Below, piece after piece: positions 1 through 6,843 of a DNA stretch of 9,700 nt. Both the position numbers and the translations under genes were made by a program. Origin of the DNA: Pseudomonadota bacterium (GTDB taxonomy: Bacteria > Pseudomonadota > Gammaproteobacteria > Burkholderiales > Burkholderiaceae_B); assembly GCA_023389535.1 (NCBI GenBank), contig JAEWEH010000383.1, forward strand, positions 1 through 9,700. Direction: 5' to 3'. Below the pieces are notes generated by a model that had not been told where the DNA came from, ran no database searches, and saw only the letters and a program-made list of their open reading frames with translations. Numbering within the stretch: position 1 is the stretch's first letter; the number at the start of each line of letters is the position of its first letter.

Positions 1-88
1 GCCGATAGGCATACAACTGGTAGGCAACTATGGCGCCGATTATTCCCTATTGCAGATCGCGCGCTGGGCTCAAGATCAATTGCGATAG
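1..88 (+). CDS. Amidase-signature hydrolase, C-terminal end only (partial at left edge)
   Basis: Reading from base 2, the plus strand encodes 28 residues ending in TAG at 86-88. They begin PIGIQLVGNYGADYSLLQIA and finish RWAQDQLR. The pattern P-(I/V)-G-(I/V)-Q-L-(V/I)-G followed by a hydrophobic helix is the standard C-terminus of amidase-signature enzymes, which hydrolyse amides with a Ser-cisSer-Lys triad. The complete amidase in this window ends with the equivalent stretch PVGVQLIGRP. The catalytic region lies outside the window, so activity and substrate cannot be judged. The gene converges on the isochorismatase-like gene 68 nt away, so it belongs to a different transcript. The family call is fairly safe from this motif; the subfamily is unknown. 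Confidence 0.8.
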   Translation, partial: PIGIQLVGNYGADYSLLQIARWAQDQLR

Positions 89-108
89 TGAGCGCACGGG
101 CGGGCCTA

Positions 109-145
109 CGGGATCCACGTCAACCAATCGCGCGTAGCGATCCCG
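109..145. other. Inverted repeats in the convergent gap, possible bidirectional terminator
   Basis: The 68-nt gap between the two convergent stops holds alternative inverted repeats. CGGGATC (109-115) pairs with GATCCCG (139-145) across a 23-nt loop, and ATCGC (127-131) pairs with GCGAT (137-141) across 5 nt. The two pairings share bases and exclude each other. Neither is followed by a run of T on either strand, so a classical intrinsic terminator is not shown. The placement between convergent genes is the main reason to consider a termination role. Confidence 0.25.
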
Positions 146-156
146 CGAGTCGCCAG

Positions 157-852
157 CTATTCCTTAATATCGAAGCCCTTCAAGTAAATCATCAGATCGT
201 CAACCGCGACGACATCCGCAAACTGCCGGTCCATGTCGAAGAGACTGATAGCATGCGAAACCGCGATCCGATCAAACACCGCCTCTTGAGGAACGATCGT
301 ACGGAAGTTGTAAGAGGAGGAATCAAACACGGTGGCGCGTATGCAATTACTCGTGGCTCCGCCCACCACGATGACCGTGTCGATGCCGCGTTCCACCAGG
401 TAGCCCAGTAAAGGCGTTCCATGAAATCCGCTGGGCTTCTTCTTGACGAAGGCAATGTCGTTCTTGCCAGGGGCGAGCTGCGGCACCAGTTCCGCCCCGC
501 GCGTTCCGGCAAGACACCAGTGCTCACTATCGAGAAGATCCCGCTTGCGACCGTAAACACCTATATCGGCGCCCCCAGGATCAAGCTCAAAGGTGGTGAA
601 GAAGCAAGGTATGCCACTGCTTTGCGCCTGGGCGACGATGCGCTGGATGTGCCCCACGGCGGTACGCCCCACGGCACCGCAGCTGGAAGGCCAGTTCTCG
701 TCGTTGCCTTCTTCGCCCACCATGTAGCGTTGCGCATCGATGACTACGATCGCGGGCCGGCTGCCATAGCCCATGCGGCGCGCAAAGCGCCCTCTTTCGA
801 GCACAGCTTTGTCCTGCTCTCCCAGGTATTTTTCCCAAGGCTTCATATCCAT
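157..852 (-). CDS. Isochorismatase-like amidohydrolase (cysteine hydrolase family)
   Basis: The 231-aa protein is a cytoplasmic alpha/beta hydrolase of the isochorismatase-like superfamily, whose members cleave amide or carbamoyl groups through a Cys-Asp-Lys triad. The triad is visible: D39 in IVVIDAQ, K137 in FVKKKPSGFHGT, and C170 in GGATSNCIRATVFDSSSYNF, where the segment before the cysteine is the usual cis-peptide turn. The N-terminal lead-in GRFARRMGYGSRPA recalls N-carbamoylsarcosine amidohydrolase and maleamate amidohydrolase rather than true isochorismatases, so loss of ammonia (with or without CO2) from a small amide is the likely reaction. No signal peptide is seen. It is the last gene of the five-gene minus-strand operon, 51 nt after the amidase. 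The ribosome site is weak (GAGTGG about 6 nt before the ATG), and a second ATG at codon 3 is an equally possible start. The substrate is not identified. Confidence 0.93.
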   Translation of the reverse strand: MDMKPWEKYLGEQDKAVLERGRFARRMGYGSRPAIVVIDAQRYMVGEEGNDENWPSSCGAVGRTAVGHIQRIVAQAQSSGIPCFFTTFELDPGGADIGVYGRKRDLLDSEHWCLAGTRGAELVPQLAPGKNDIAFVKKKPSGFHGTPLLGYLVERGIDTVIVVGGATSNCIRATVFDSSSYNFRTIVPQEAVFDRIAVSHAISLFDMDRQFADVVAVDDLMIYLKGFDIKE

Positions 853-903
853 TTACATCCACTCTGCTCTATATCTATCTACGTTCAATTCAGGAATGAT
901 GGC

Positions 904-2574
904 TCAAGCAATCGACATCTGGTGCGCAAACGATAACAAGCGCGCCTCGGCCAGCGGCCTGCCTATCAATTGGACGCCCACCGGCATGCCGTTACTGTCC
1001 TTGCCGATAGGCATGGACAACACCGGTACTCCCAGGTAGCTGAAGGGTCGCGTAAGCCGGGTAATGGCCGTCACCACATTGAATACGCTGCCCTTCTGCT
1101 CCATATCGGCCTCCGTGCGCAAGGGCACGGGGATAGGAATAGTGGGGCAAAGAAGGATGTCGGCTTCCGCCATCGGCCCTGCCAGGAATTCGCGCAACAC
1201 GCGTGCGCGAACCATCGTCGCTTCAAGATAACGTGGGGCGGGCACATGCAGTCCAGGTTCGGTGCGGGAGTAGACTGCCTGGGAATAGGCCTGCGGATTG
1301 GCTCGCATCCATTGGCTATGCAGCGTGGCCGCCTCCACCTTGGAAATAATGTCGCCCATGGCGTAGCAAGCGGATAGCTGGGGGAAATCCACTTCCCTGA
1401 CGGTGCCAAAGCGGCGTTCGACGCGCGCCGCAAAATCGCTGAAAACGGCGGCGATCACGGGGTCGCAGGCTTCGGTTTCAGACAAACCGAGTACGGCCAC
1501 CCGACTGCCCTCCGCCGCAATGTCCAGTAGCGCCGGATATTCAGGTACGGCCGCATTTAAAGAAGAGGGGTCCTCTGGATCAAACCCGGCCACGGCTTGC
1601 AACATGATCGCGCAGTCCTCCGCCGTACGAGTCAAGGGACCCGCACAATCCAGGGAAAAGGCGCGCGGGAAGCATCCACTGCGCGAGATGCGACCGTAAG
1701 TGGGTTTAAGGCCGAACAGGCCATGTACAGAAGCCGGTAAACGTATGGACCCGCCGGTGTCGCTGCCCAGGGATGCAAAGACCGCCCCGGCAGCCACTGC
1801 CGCGCCCGAGCCACTGGACGAGCCACCTGCAATCCGCGACGGATCCAAGGCATTGCAACAGTCGCCAAACGCGGGATTCTGCCCTGTCGGTCCCGCTACC
1901 ATCTCGTTCAAGTTCAGGACGCCGACCGTGACCGCGCCTGCTTCGTTCAACCGTTGGATGGCATGGGCATCGCGTTGCGCCGAAACCGGCGGACGGGCCC
2001 GCGATCCAATGGTCGCCCCATGGCCCTGGATCTCGAAGCAATCCTTGTGCGCAAGAGGAATGCCATGCAAAGGGCCACGGACAGTGCCGCGCGCCCTCTC
2101 CATGTCAACCGCCGTGGCCTGCGCCATGGCCCTATCCGCCCATATTTCAATGAAAGCATTGAGCGAAGGCTGGCATTCCCGAGCTCGCGCGATCGCCTGG
2201 GCCGTCAATTGCTCGGAGCTCAGTTCGCCGGACTCCAACTTGCGCGCTGCTTCTGCCAGTGTCATATGGCTGCCCTCCGGCATCCTGCCCGTCGGCGCCA
2301 ACCCAGCTCCGCGCACCGGCCGGGCTGCATTGCTCGTATCACACTCTTGAAGCTGCGCAAGCTGGTAATCGGCCGGTTGCCAGAATGGGCTTATGCCATC
2401 GACGCTCGCACGCACAGCGGAGTTCAAGCGCTCCAATTCCGACGCCAGTATGGCTGGATCTGTGCGAGAAGGCACGTCATGCAAATGCTTGGTACTGACT
2501 GCCAAGTATTGAGTGACAGTCTGCTTGACTTCCTCTTGCTCGCCTTGCGCCCCAATGTCGGATGCTGTGGTCAT
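904..2574 (-). CDS. Amidase-signature hydrolase with N-terminal extension
   Basis: The 556-aa protein is an amidase-signature enzyme. The triad is present: K177 in PLAHKDCF, cis-Ser S252 in AGGSSSGSGAAVA, and nucleophile S276 in GSDTGGSIRLP. The usual amidase domain begins near residue 104 (MTLAEAARKLESGELSSEQL) and runs to the end. Family members are typically about 450-500 aa, so about 103 N-terminal residues are extra. That extension is acidic and probably helical (residues 15-60), followed by PFWQPADY and a linker rich in R, P and G. It could resemble a GatC- or AtzG-like companion domain fused in front, but the similarity is weak. The full-length start has a GGAG site 5 nt upstream. An internal ATG at codon 104 has an even better site, so two products are possible. 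The gene lies 36 nt after the Bug receptor gene. It probably hydrolyses a carboxamide; the substrate is unknown. Confidence 0.95.
   Translation of the reverse strand: MTTASDIGAQGEQEEVKQTVTQYLAVSTKHLHDVPSRTDPAILASELERLNSAVRASVDGISPFWQPADYQLAQLQECDTSNAARPVRGAGLAPTGRMPEGSHMTLAEAARKLESGELSSEQLTAQAIARARECQPSLNAFIEIWADRAMAQATAVDMERARGTVRGPLHGIPLAHKDCFEIQGHGATIGSRARPPVSAQRDAHAIQRLNEAGAVTVGVLNLNEMVAGPTGQNPAFGDCCNALDPSRIAGGSSSGSGAAVAAGAVFASLGSDTGGSIRLPASVHGLFGLKPTYGRISRSGCFPRAFSLDCAGPLTRTAEDCAIMLQAVAGFDPEDPSSLNAAVPEYPALLDIAAEGSRVAVLGLSETEACDPVIAAVFSDFAARVERRFGTVREVDFPQLSACYAMGDIISKVEAATLHSQWMRANPQAYSQAVYSRTEPGLHVPAPRYLEATMVRARVLREFLAGPMAEADILLCPTIPIPVPLRTEADMEQKGSVFNVVTAITRLTRPFSYLGVPVLSMPIGKDSNGMPVGVQLIGRPLAEARLLSFAHQMSIA
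2274..2278 (-). promoter_or_regulatory. Internal Shine-Dalgarno before in-frame ATG (codon 104 of the amidase)
   Basis: The minus strand reads GGAGG here, 8 nt before an in-frame ATG at 2265-2263. This ATG sits exactly where the conserved amidase domain begins. Starting here would give a 453-aa protein, the normal family size. The site could be an internal translation start, or chance, because it also encodes P-E-G. Confidence 0.4.
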
Positions 2575-2579
2575 GATTG

Positions 2580-2583
2580 CTCC
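2580..2583 (-). promoter_or_regulatory. Ribosome binding site for the full-length amidase
   Basis: The minus strand has GGAG 5 nt before the ATG at 2574-2572. It supports the long (556-aa) form as a real translation product and argues that the N-terminal extension is coding. Confidence 0.6.
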
Positions 2584-2610
2584 AGTAGTGTCGATGCCCG
2601 AAAGTGGTGA

Positions 2611-3603
2611 TTATTGAACGCGTATTCCTGCCGCCTGAGCAGTTTCCGTCCATTGATCCACATCGGAAATGAGCAGCTTCTGCAGCTCATCAGGGGTGGA
2701 TGGCTGAGGACGGGCGCCGACAGAATCCAGAAACTTGGCGAATTCTTCGGTAGAGATGGCTTTCTTGATCTCGGCATTGAGCTTGTCGCGGGCGACCGTA
2801 TCTACGCCTTTCGGACCAAAGACGCCCCACCAGACATTGACGACATAATCCAGACCCGTTTCTTCCTTCACTGTGGGGATGTTGGGGAAGTCCGGTTCAC
2901 GTTCCGCGCCGGTGAAGGCGAGCTTGGGCAGCTCATCGGTCGGCGTGCCACGTATGGACGCCATGGTAGTGATGATCATATCGAGGCGGCCGGCCACCAA
3001 GTCCATTTGGGCTGGTGCGATGCCTTTGTAGCCGACTGTCTGCATTTTTACGCCTGCTTTGTTGGCAAGCAGTTCCGTTGCCATCTGCGAGCTGTCGCCC
3101 AGCCCCGCACTGCCGAAATTGATCACTCCGGGATTGCTTTTGGCATAAGAGAGCAAGCCTTTGATGTCCTTGGCAGGGAAGTCCTTGCGCGTAATGACCA
3201 CGAATGGCGCGCTCGCCACGAGAGACACTGCGTCAAATGCGGTCTTGGCATCATAGGGCGTCTTTTGCACGGCAGCCGACGTCGCCAATGATCCCGAGAT
3301 GAACAGGAAGGTGTAGCCGTCCGGCGCGGACGACGCGACGTGCCCGGCACCCACCACGCCGCCGGCACCCGCTCTATTCTCGACGACGAAAGTCTGGCCA
3401 GTGCTCTTGCTGATGCTGTCCGCCAATTTACGGGCGATGACATCATTGCTGCCGCCAGGGGCGAACGGCACGACCAGCCGAACCGGACGTTCGGGCCACT
3501 GCGCCGCCTGTGCGGTACCGCTGGAAAGCAGCGTCATAGTGGTGCTTGCGGCGCCAATCAGGGCAAGGCTGGAAAGAATCTTCAGGGTAACGCGTTTGGA
3601 CAT
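2611..3603 (-). CDS. Bug-family periplasmic solute-binding receptor (tripartite tricarboxylate transporter type)
   Basis: The 330-aa protein is a complete Bug-type receptor, a periplasmic protein that binds carboxylates for tripartite tricarboxylate (TctABC-like) uptake or for signalling. It has a signal peptide: basic MSKR, a hydrophobic core over residues 8-28, and likely cleavage after AQA near residue 33. Family motifs follow in order: PFAPGGSNDVIAR (46-58), VENRAGAGG (74-82), APDGYTF (93-99), a GYKG-containing substrate loop, and FGPKG near the C-terminal third. Length is normal for the family. The gene lies in mid-operon between the CoA-transferase and the amidase, which points to a receptor for the substrate of this pathway. 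No TctA or TctB membrane genes are in the window, as is common for Bug genes, so it must share a permease or act without one. The ligand is unknown. Confidence 0.96.
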   Translation of the reverse strand: MSKRVTLKILSSLALIGAASTTMTLLSSGTAQAAQWPERPVRLVVPFAPGGSNDVIARKLADSISKSTGQTFVVENRAGAGGVVGAGHVASSAPDGYTFLFISGSLATSAAVQKTPYDAKTAFDAVSLVASAPFVVITRKDFPAKDIKGLLSYAKSNPGVINFGSAGLGDSSQMATELLANKAGVKMQTVGYKGIAPAQMDLVAGRLDMIITTMASIRGTPTDELPKLAFTGAEREPDFPNIPTVKEETGLDYVVNVWWGVFGPKGVDTVARDKLNAEIKKAISTEEFAKFLDSVGARPQPSTPDELQKLLISDVDQWTETAQAAGIRVQ

Positions 3604-3607
3604 GATG

Positions 3608-3615
3608 CCTCCTCC
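3608..3615 (-). promoter_or_regulatory. Strong ribosome binding site of the Bug receptor gene
   Basis: The minus strand reads GGAGGAGG, ending 4 nt before the ATG at 3603-3601. It is the strongest ribosome site in the operon and fits high output of a periplasmic receptor relative to the enzymes. Confidence 0.75.
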
Positions 3616-3648
3616 AGAGGTAATACCGAAACTACGAAGTAAAGGTGG

Positions 3649-3673
3649 CCTTCCGGCTTTTCGATCCGGAAGG
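3649..3673 (-). other. Intergenic stem-loop between CoA-transferase and Bug receptor genes
   Basis: CCTTCCGG (3649-3656) and CCGGAAGG (3666-3673) form a perfect 8-bp stem with a 9-nt loop, inside the largest gap of the operon (83 nt). On the minus strand the stem is followed by CCACCTTTACTT rather than a clear T run, so strong termination is unlikely. It could be a weak attenuator, or an RNA-processing or stabilising element that sets the level of the receptor message. The role is an inference; the stem itself is seen directly. Confidence 0.55.
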
Positions 3674-3686
3674 AGGATGCTGCTAT

Positions 3687-4874
3687 CTAAGCCAGAACAT
3701 TCCGATTAGCAACTGCACCGGCAATCTCTGCTTCCGAATATCCGAGCTCGCGCATGACGGCACTGGTATGCTGCCCTAGCCCCGGGGCACTGCGCAGCTT
3801 GCGTTTGGCCTGGACGGCACTGAACGAAATGGGATTCGCGATCGTCCTATACCGGCCCAGGATCGGATGGGTATGCTCGCCGATCAGGCCTTGTTCCTGT
3901 ACCTGTGCGTCCTCGAAGACGTCTTCCGTATTGCGCACGACAGAGCAAGGCACCTGCTCGCCAAAAATGTGTTCCCATTCTTCGGCCGTCCTGCGCATTA
4001 ATGCATCGCGCAGCACGGGGACCAGTTGTTCTACATTAGCCGCGCGCTTCTTCACCGTATCGTAGCGCTCGTCTTCAGCCAGCTCTGGCAAACCGACCAA
4101 CGTGCACAGAGAGCGCCAGAAATGGGCCGTGTTCGCGGAAAGATACAGATGCCCGGAACGGGTAGGGTGAATACCGGTAATCCCGCCCGATCTCATGTCG
4201 CGATTGATTGCGCGCGGTTCATCTTCGGTGACCACCAGCCTGGCCGCCTGCATGGCCAATGCACTGCTCAATAAAGACACGGTGACGTGCTGTCCCTCGC
4301 CAGTTTTTTCACGTTGTAGCAACGCGGCTGTAACGCCATTTGCCAGCATCGCAGCGCCGTAGTAATCCACCACCGATCCATAGACAATCTTCGGTTCGTC
4401 GACCGTGCCCTGCGACGAACAGATACCCGTCCGCGCCTGCAGCACCTGGTCATATCCGGCCCGGTTGGCTAATGGCCCGCTTTGGCCGTATCCCGTCAAA
4501 GAGCAGTAGACCAGGCGCGGGTTATGAGCCCGAAGTGTGTCGTAATCAATACGCAGCCTGGGTGGAACTGAAGGGCGGAAATTATGGACTATGACGTCAG
4601 CTTGGCTGACAAGCCGAATGAACACTTGGTAGCCCAATTCGGTTTTCAGATCAAGGCACATCCCGAACTTGCCTCTGTTCACGCCCAAGAAGGCCCGGCT
4701 TTCTCCCGGCAGGGTGGATGGATATTTGCGCAGATTATCTCCCTCGGGCGGCTCGATCTTGATGACCTCGGCCCCCATGTCCGCCAGGAGATTGCATCCG
4801 TATGGCCCGGCGATATAGGCGCTCAAGTCCAGTACTTTGATACCGGATAAGGGGTAATTGTCACTCATTGGCAT
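3687..4874 (-). CDS. CaiB/BaiF family (class III) CoA-transferase
   Basis: The 395-aa protein is a class III CoA-transferase, a cytoplasmic enzyme that moves CoA from a donor thioester to a carboxylic acid. The N-terminal signature is clear: LSGIKVLDLSAYIAGPYG (9-26), then GAEVIKIEPPEGDNLRK. The catalytic aspartate is D170 in YGSVVDYYGA, at the place of Asp169 in formyl-CoA transferase, followed by the conserved REKTGEGQHVTVSLL. Length is typical (about 380-420). The gene follows the CitE-like lyase gene by 57 nt, and this pairing is known from routes such as itaconate degradation, where the acid is activated by CoA transfer and then cleaved. The ribosome site is weak; starts at codon 1 or codon 3 (MPMSDN) are both possible. 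Donor and acceptor cannot be told from sequence; succinyl-CoA as donor would be a guess. Confidence 0.95.
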   Translation of the reverse strand: MPMSDNYPLSGIKVLDLSAYIAGPYGCNLLADMGAEVIKIEPPEGDNLRKYPSTLPGESRAFLGVNRGKFGMCLDLKTELGYQVFIRLVSQADVIVHNFRPSVPPRLRIDYDTLRAHNPRLVYCSLTGYGQSGPLANRAGYDQVLQARTGICSSQGTVDEPKIVYGSVVDYYGAAMLANGVTAALLQREKTGEGQHVTVSLLSSALAMQAARLVVTEDEPRAINRDMRSGGITGIHPTRSGHLYLSANTAHFWRSLCTLVGLPELAEDERYDTVKKRAANVEQLVPVLRDALMRRTAEEWEHIFGEQVPCSVVRNTEDVFEDAQVQEQGLIGEHTHPILGRYRTIANPISFSAVQAKRKLRSAPGLGQHTSAVMRELGYSEAEIAGAVANRNVLA

Positions 4875-4931
4875 TTTCGCAAAGCGTTCCCAAAGTTTGA
4901 TAAATAAAGCGATAGACGGCCAACGGGTCAG

Positions 4932-5813
4932 TCAGCGCAGGCCGGCCTGCCCACGCGCCTGCGCAAGCACTGCTCGCGCACGGTCGATAAACGGTCCATC
5001 TATCATCTTCCCCTCCAACATGTAGGCGCCGTTCACGTCGTTCTGTTCGGCGGACTCCACCACTTTCTCGGCCCAGCGCACTTCCTCTTCCGTAGGGCTG
5101 AAAACCTCATTCGCTAAGGCGACCTGGCTGGGATGGATGCAAGTCTTTCCAAGAAAGCCGACGCGGCGCGCTTGCCTGGCTTCCTCGCGGTAGCCTTCAG
5201 CATTGGAAACGTTGGTATAGGCGGTGTCGTAAGCGATCTTTCCCGAGGCGCCGGCGGCGATGCGCATCGCCATCATCACCGCATGCACGTTCTGTGCATC
5301 GTCACGGGCTATGCCCAGCGGCTCGAAAAGGTCGCCCAGCCCAAGCTGCAGGCCCCAGACCTTGTCATGCGCGGCTGCTAGTTCGGCGGCATTCAGCAGT
5401 GCGCGAGGCGTTTCTATGTTCGCCAATACACGTATATTCAGCTGTGCACCAGGGACGCTGGCTCGCTGCTCGTGCGCCTGCAGCATGGAGACGAAGCGCA
5501 GCGCGTCCTCCACCGTATCGACTTTGGGGATGTTGATGATGTCGACACCGCGCGCGCAGGAAACAGCAAGGTCGCTGTCAGTATGGCCGGTTTCCAGCGC
5601 ATTGACTCGCACGATGATGCTTTTCTTGCCTTCCTGACGCAGCGACTGGAACTCATCGGTCGCGAAGAAACGCGCAAGCTCGTCCCGCGCGTGCTGCTTC
5701 CTCGTTTCCAGCACCGCGTCTTCGAGGTCGAAGCAGATGGCATCGGCCTGGCTTTTGAGCGCCTTAACGAATAGTTCGGGCCTGGAGGCCGGTACGAATA
5801 GCTTGCTGCGCAT
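4932..5813 (-). CDS. CitE/HpcH-type CoA-ester lyase
   Basis: The 293-aa protein belongs to the HpcH/HpaI aldolase and citrate lyase beta family, Mg2+-dependent TIM-barrel enzymes that split or form C-C bonds in acyl-CoA esters (citramalyl-CoA, malyl-CoA and similar). Visible motifs are the start RSKLFVPASRPELFVKAL (2-19), ICFDLEDAV (26-34), the CoA/carboxylate-binding arginine in IVRVN (R69), metal ligand E134 in ANIETP, metal ligand D161 in LGLGDL, and the late GKTCIHPSQV (222-231). Length matches the family. It is the first gene of the operon, with ribosome site GAGAGG 5 nt before the ATG. Directly after it comes a CoA-transferase, so its substrate is probably the thioester made by that enzyme, giving acetyl- or propionyl-CoA plus an oxo-acid. 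The exact lyase (citramalyl-CoA, malyl-CoA, other) is not resolved. Confidence 0.94.
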   Translation of the reverse strand: MRSKLFVPASRPELFVKALKSQADAICFDLEDAVLETRKQHARDELARFFATDEFQSLRQEGKKSIIVRVNALETGHTDSDLAVSCARGVDIINIPKVDTVEDALRFVSMLQAHEQRASVPGAQLNIRVLANIETPRALLNAAELAAAHDKVWGLQLGLGDLFEPLGIARDDAQNVHAVMMAMRIAAGASGKIAYDTAYTNVSNAEGYREEARQARRVGFLGKTCIHPSQVALANEVFSPTEEEVRWAEKVVESAEQNDVNGAYMLEGKMIDGPFIDRARAVLAQARGQAGLR

Positions 5814-5818
5814 AGGTT

Positions 5819-5824
5819 CCTCTC
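5819..5824 (-). promoter_or_regulatory. Ribosome binding site of the CoA-ester lyase gene
   Basis: The minus strand has GAGAGG with a 5-nt spacer to the ATG at 5813-5811. It fixes the start of the first gene of the operon. Confidence 0.65.
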
Positions 5825-5859
5825 GTTCGGTGAACGTTCATAGTACCCAGGCCTCCATC

Positions 5860-5887
5860 GTTATAGTAAGCTTGCGCTTATCATCAA
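5860..5887 (-). promoter_or_regulatory. Candidate sigma70 promoter of the five-gene operon
   Basis: On the minus strand TTGATG (5887-5882) and TATAAC (5865-5860) are separated by 16 nt. They match the -35 and -10 consensus in 4 and 5 of 6 positions. Transcription would begin near 5853, leaving a leader of about 40 nt before the lyase ATG. The interrupted palindrome lies 2 nt upstream of the -35 box, where a LysR-type activator would touch RNA polymerase. Confidence 0.5.
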
Positions 5888-5889
5888 AC

Positions 5890-5904
5890 GATAGTAATTC
5901 TATC
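5890..5904. promoter_or_regulatory. Candidate LysR-type operator (15-bp interrupted palindrome)
   Basis: GATAG-TAATT-CTATC is a perfect 5-bp inverted repeat around a 5-nt centre, in the gap between the divergent regulator and lyase genes. Its centre is about 44 nt upstream of the predicted operon start site, and its right end is 2 nt from the regulator's own GTG, so it is well placed for activation of the operon and self-repression. It does not fit the strict T-N11-A spacing. The half ATAGTAA also occurs at 5863-5869. Confidence 0.5.
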
Positions 5905-5906
5905 TT

Positions 5907-6785
5907 GTGAACACCAAATTATTGAACACGCTGTTAGCAGTGCATCGCTATGGCTCGATGGCGGAAGCCGCCCGGCGCCTGAACCTGACCCACGGCGCGG
6001 TGGCGCAACAGCTGCGGGCCCTGGAAAATGAACTGGGCATCAGCCTGGTGCGGCGCGCGGGCAAGGCGGTACACCTGACTCAGGCGGCTCACCGCATTCT
6101 CGACCCGTCCCAGCGCATTCTGGAAGAAATCAATGCACTGGCCGCTCTTGCCAATACCGACGAACTCAGAGGCGAACTCAGTGTTGGCACCGGCAACACC
6201 GTCCTGGCGGGTAAAGTGCCTGACATCCTCGAAGCGCTCAGTTCGCAATATCCGGAAATACGGATCAACATCATGTCCGGGCAATCATCGGACTTTCATA
6301 CGCAAGTTGAAAGAGGCACGCTGGATGCAGCTATTGCCATGGAGCCTGCGTATACGCCTTCGAAGGTCATGGGATGGCATCAACTCAGCGAAGAACCATT
6401 CGTCATGATCGCTGCCCAGCGGCACAAAGACGCGGATCCACACCTGCTGCTGGAACGGGAACCCTTCATTCGTTACCACCGGGACAGCTGGGCGGGCCAG
6501 CAGATCGATGCCTATCTTCGCCAGAACAGCATCGTGCCCCGGGAACGGTTCGAGCTCGCATCCACCGAAGCGATTACCCGCCTCGTGCACAAAGACCTGG
6601 GCGTTGCCATTGTTCCCAGCGCCTGGGATCAGTGGCAAAGGGGGCTGGCTATCGTTAGCCTAGCGCTGAAAACGCCCTGCAAACCTCGTCGGTTCGGGCT
6701 GATCTGGCTGCGCTCGTCGCCGCGGCTGCAATTAATAGAGGCCTTCCTGGATGCCGCTGCCTTAGTTTACGAAAGGGACACATGA
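5907..6785 (+). CDS. LysR-type transcriptional regulator
   Basis: The 292-aa protein has the standard LysR build: an N-terminal winged helix-turn-helix (residues 1-60, with SMAEAARRLNLTHGAVAQQ as the DNA-reading helices and LRALENELGISLVRR after it), a linker helix to about 85, and a periplasmic-binding-like effector domain from about residue 90 to 290. It is divergent from the catabolic operon, the classical arrangement for a regulator that activates its neighbour in response to a pathway compound. The start is GTG at 5907; an in-frame TAA at 5895-5897 and the completeness of the DNA-binding domain rule out longer or much shorter forms. No Shine-Dalgarno is visible, because the operator-like palindrome fills that space, so translation may be weak or leaderless. 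The effector is unknown, probably a pathway acid or CoA ester. Confidence 0.96.
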   Translation: MNTKLLNTLLAVHRYGSMAEAARRLNLTHGAVAQQLRALENELGISLVRRAGKAVHLTQAAHRILDPSQRILEEINALAALANTDELRGELSVGTGNTVLAGKVPDILEALSSQYPEIRINIMSGQSSDFHTQVERGTLDAAIAMEPAYTPSKVMGWHQLSEEPFVMIAAQRHKDADPHLLLEREPFIRYHRDSWAGQQIDAYLRQNSIVPRERFELASTEAITRLVHKDLGVAIVPSAWDQWQRGLAIVSLALKTPCKPRRFGLIWLRSSPRLQLIEAFLDAAALVYERDT

Positions 6786-6843
6786 ATAGTGGCGAGCGGC
6801 CAGACCGCCTTAGCGCAAACGATAGGCCTTGCATGATTGGATC

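Noticed and set aside
1..1014. Identical 12-bp GCCGATAGGCAT at 1-12 and 1003-1014, considered as a short direct repeat or duplication border
   Set aside because: Each copy encodes the conserved PIG segment of an amidase, on opposite strands, and the word is nearly palindromic. Shared protein motif and base composition explain it.
1700..2610. Two overlapping plus-strand open frames of more than 210 codons within the amidase gene region
   Set aside because: Both lie opposite the amidase, whose catalytic motifs are intact; their translations have low-complexity arginine, alanine and proline bias and no recognisable domain.
4875..4931. AT-rich gap between lyase and CoA-transferase genes considered as a separate promoter
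   Set aside because: Only partial -10-like words are present, without a matching -35 box, and the genes are close enough to be co-transcribed.
6786..6840. Short GC-rich inverted repeat (GCGG/CCGC at 6796-6808) after the LysR stop considered as a terminator
   Set aside because: The stem is only 4 bp and no T run follows; not enough to support a terminator.
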